In this document: positions 5,051-5,764 of the stretch, piece after piece
Layout: each line of letters begins with the position of its first letter
How positions within the stretch are numbered: the stretch's first letter is position 1
Assembly: GCA_002358875.1 (NCBI GenBank)
Contig: DEPS01000036.1
Coordinates: 946-6,709, forward strand
Length of the DNA stretch: 5,764 nucleotides
Direction of reading: 5' to 3'
Origin: Lachnospiraceae bacterium UBA3386
GTDB taxonomy: Bacteria > Bacillota > Clostridia > Lachnospirales > Lachnospiraceae
Program-made: the position numbers and the translations under genes
Notes under the pieces: model-generated
Seen by the model: only the letters and a program-made list of their open reading frames with translations
The model's database searches: none
What the model was told of the DNA's origin: nothing

Positions 5051-5077
5051 ATTTCACGAACTGAAAGTTAAGATTTT
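4995..5077. repeat. Direct and inverted 13-15 bp repeats before the recombinase
   Basis: AAATCCAAACTTT occurs at 4995-5007 and again, identically, at 5012-5024 (period 17). The segment AAAATCCAAACTTTC (5011-5025) has an inverted counterpart GAAAGTTAAGATTTT (5063-5077) matching at 13 of 15 positions. TTTCA/TGAAA (5052-5056 and 5062-5066) adds a smaller hairpin. Such clusters beside a tyrosine recombinase gene are typical of core or arm binding sites and element ends. Confidence 0.6.
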
Positions 5078-5121
5078 ATTTCATCCTTCTGCCGTTTATG
5101 ATTTTGGCAGGAGGTGAAAAA

Positions 5122-5764
5122 ATGAACTTTGAAAACTTGTTCCAAAACTATGATAAGCTTATTCGGCACATGAGAGATGCCGGGTATGCTGAAAGTTACA
5201 TCAGACTTCTGAAGACAGAAATCAGCTGGCTCCAGAAAAACGGGGAGACTGTAGATTCATATGAAACTGCCTGTCAGATAAGGCAGGGCCAGACAAAATC
5301 TCCTGACACGCAACGAAGATACAGGTTGGAGTACGGAATCCTTAAACGTTTCGACACCAGCAACATTTACCCTGATTACCGAAGAAAAGATCCACTCATT
5401 AAACGCGGCTCATACCATAAGCTCAATACCGAATTTAAGGAAGTGGCTGATGCATGCAGGAGATCAGGTCTCTCCAGAAACCTTAAGCTCCATACTGTAG
5501 CAGGGGAACTCTCAGCCCTGTCCTGCTTTCTGCTTTCCATGCAGGAGAAAGGTCTTGAACATCTGCCTGAAATCAGTGAAGAGGATGCGATGTCTTTCTT
5601 TACCGATGCTTCAGGAAATGTATCCCTTTCAGACGGCTACAGGAAGCAGATATCCTTAGCTCTTAAAGAAGACCTTGGAAGGTTTTCAAAAGATGCAAAG
5701 AGGATCCAGTCCTATCTTCCTAAAACAAGGCCCCGCCGAAAAAACATAGCGCGGGCCTCCGGCC
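5122..5764 (+). CDS. Tyrosine recombinase/integrase, N-terminal part (runs off window)
   Basis: An open frame of 214 residues without stop to the window edge. ATG 5122 follows AGGAGGTG (5109-5116) at 5 nt. The start MNFENLFQNYDKLIRHMRDAGYAESYI (in segments) and the repeated helical core-binding regions (about 5-70 and 90-185) resemble the long two-part N-terminus of large Clostridial tyrosine recombinases often found in tandem trios. A basic linker at 203-209 (TRPRRKN) would lead into the catalytic domain, so the R...HxxR...Y residues lie outside the window and activity cannot be judged. More AT-rich than the upstream cargo genes, which fits separate acquisition. The recombinase call is from the overall pattern and context; the subfamily is less certain. 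Confidence 0.7.
   Translation, partial: MNFENLFQNYDKLIRHMRDAGYAESYIRLLKTEISWLQKNGETVDSYETACQIRQGQTKSPDTQRRYRLEYGILKRFDTSNIYPDYRRKDPLIKRGSYHKLNTEFKEVADACRRSGLSRNLKLHTVAGELSALSCFLLSMQEKGLEHLPEISEEDAMSFFTDASGNVSLSDGYRKQISLALKEDLGRFSKDAKRIQSYLPKTRPRRKNIARASG

Larger units (their letters stand above)
4995..5764 (+). mobile_element. Left end of a tyrosine-recombinase element (right end outside window)
   Basis: Inferred from four things together: a repeat cluster, a broken accessory reading frame, a drop in GC compared with the upstream genes, and a large recombinase gene with its own strong ribosome binding site. The left boundary is approximate, within about 4995-5025. It may be a multi-recombinase element of the RIT/Tn554-like type or the integrase end of another mobile unit; only the first recombinase is visible. 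Confidence 0.45.

Noticed and set aside
1..5764. CRISPR array, tRNA or rRNA genes
   Set aside because: No regularly spaced repeats with unique spacers and no tRNA or rRNA signatures were seen on either strand.

Overview
The window looks like part of an accessory (integrative/conjugative or plasmid-like) region of a gut-type Clostridia/Lachnospiraceae genome. The evidence is indirect: strong AGGAGG-type ribosome binding sites throughout, and a compact operon of small proteins (DpnD/PcfM-like, gamma-glutamylcyclotransferase-like, DUF4314-like, DUF3846-like, DUF6900-like) of the kind carried by Bacillota conjugative elements. No conjugation, replication or housekeeping gene lies inside the window, so the host and element type are inferred. 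All recognised genes are on the + strand.

Region 1 (1-2140) is one tightly packed operon of five genes. Each neighbouring pair overlaps by 8 to 17 bases, so translational coupling is likely. The order is: DpnD/PcfM-like small protein, two tandem divergent gamma-glutamylcyclotransferase-fold proteins, a DUF4314-like protein with a C-terminal zinc ribbon, and a DUF3846-like protein. A 9-bp-arm palindrome covers the last stop codon.

Region 2 (2178-2769) starts with a leader carrying a probable promoter (TGGACT, 17 nt, TAATAT). It drives a DUF6900-like gene and an unrecognised 90-aa gene. Hairpins and T-rich tracts follow.

Region 3 (2940-4886) is a self-contained two-gene defence cassette. It has its own extended -10 promoter, a possible operator, an AAA-type ATPase of the RloA/AbiLi kind, an overlapping RloB/AbiLii gene, and a strong intrinsic terminator. 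By homology to known RloAB/AbiL pairs it is probably an abortive-infection type anti-phage system, with the ATPase as sensor/regulator and RloB as Toprim-related effector.

Region 4 (4891-5764) opens with a second, diverged copy of the region 2 leader, about 2.7 kb downstream of the first. The reading frame after this copy ends after 25 codons, and the DNA becomes more AT-rich. Repeated and inverted 13-15 bp motifs precede the start of a large tyrosine recombinase that runs off the right edge. The simplest reading is that a recombinase-based element inserted just after the start of an accessory gene.

The most notable points are the duplicated promoter-leader, the defence cassette between its two copies, the tandem cyclotransferase pair, and the repeat cluster before the recombinase.
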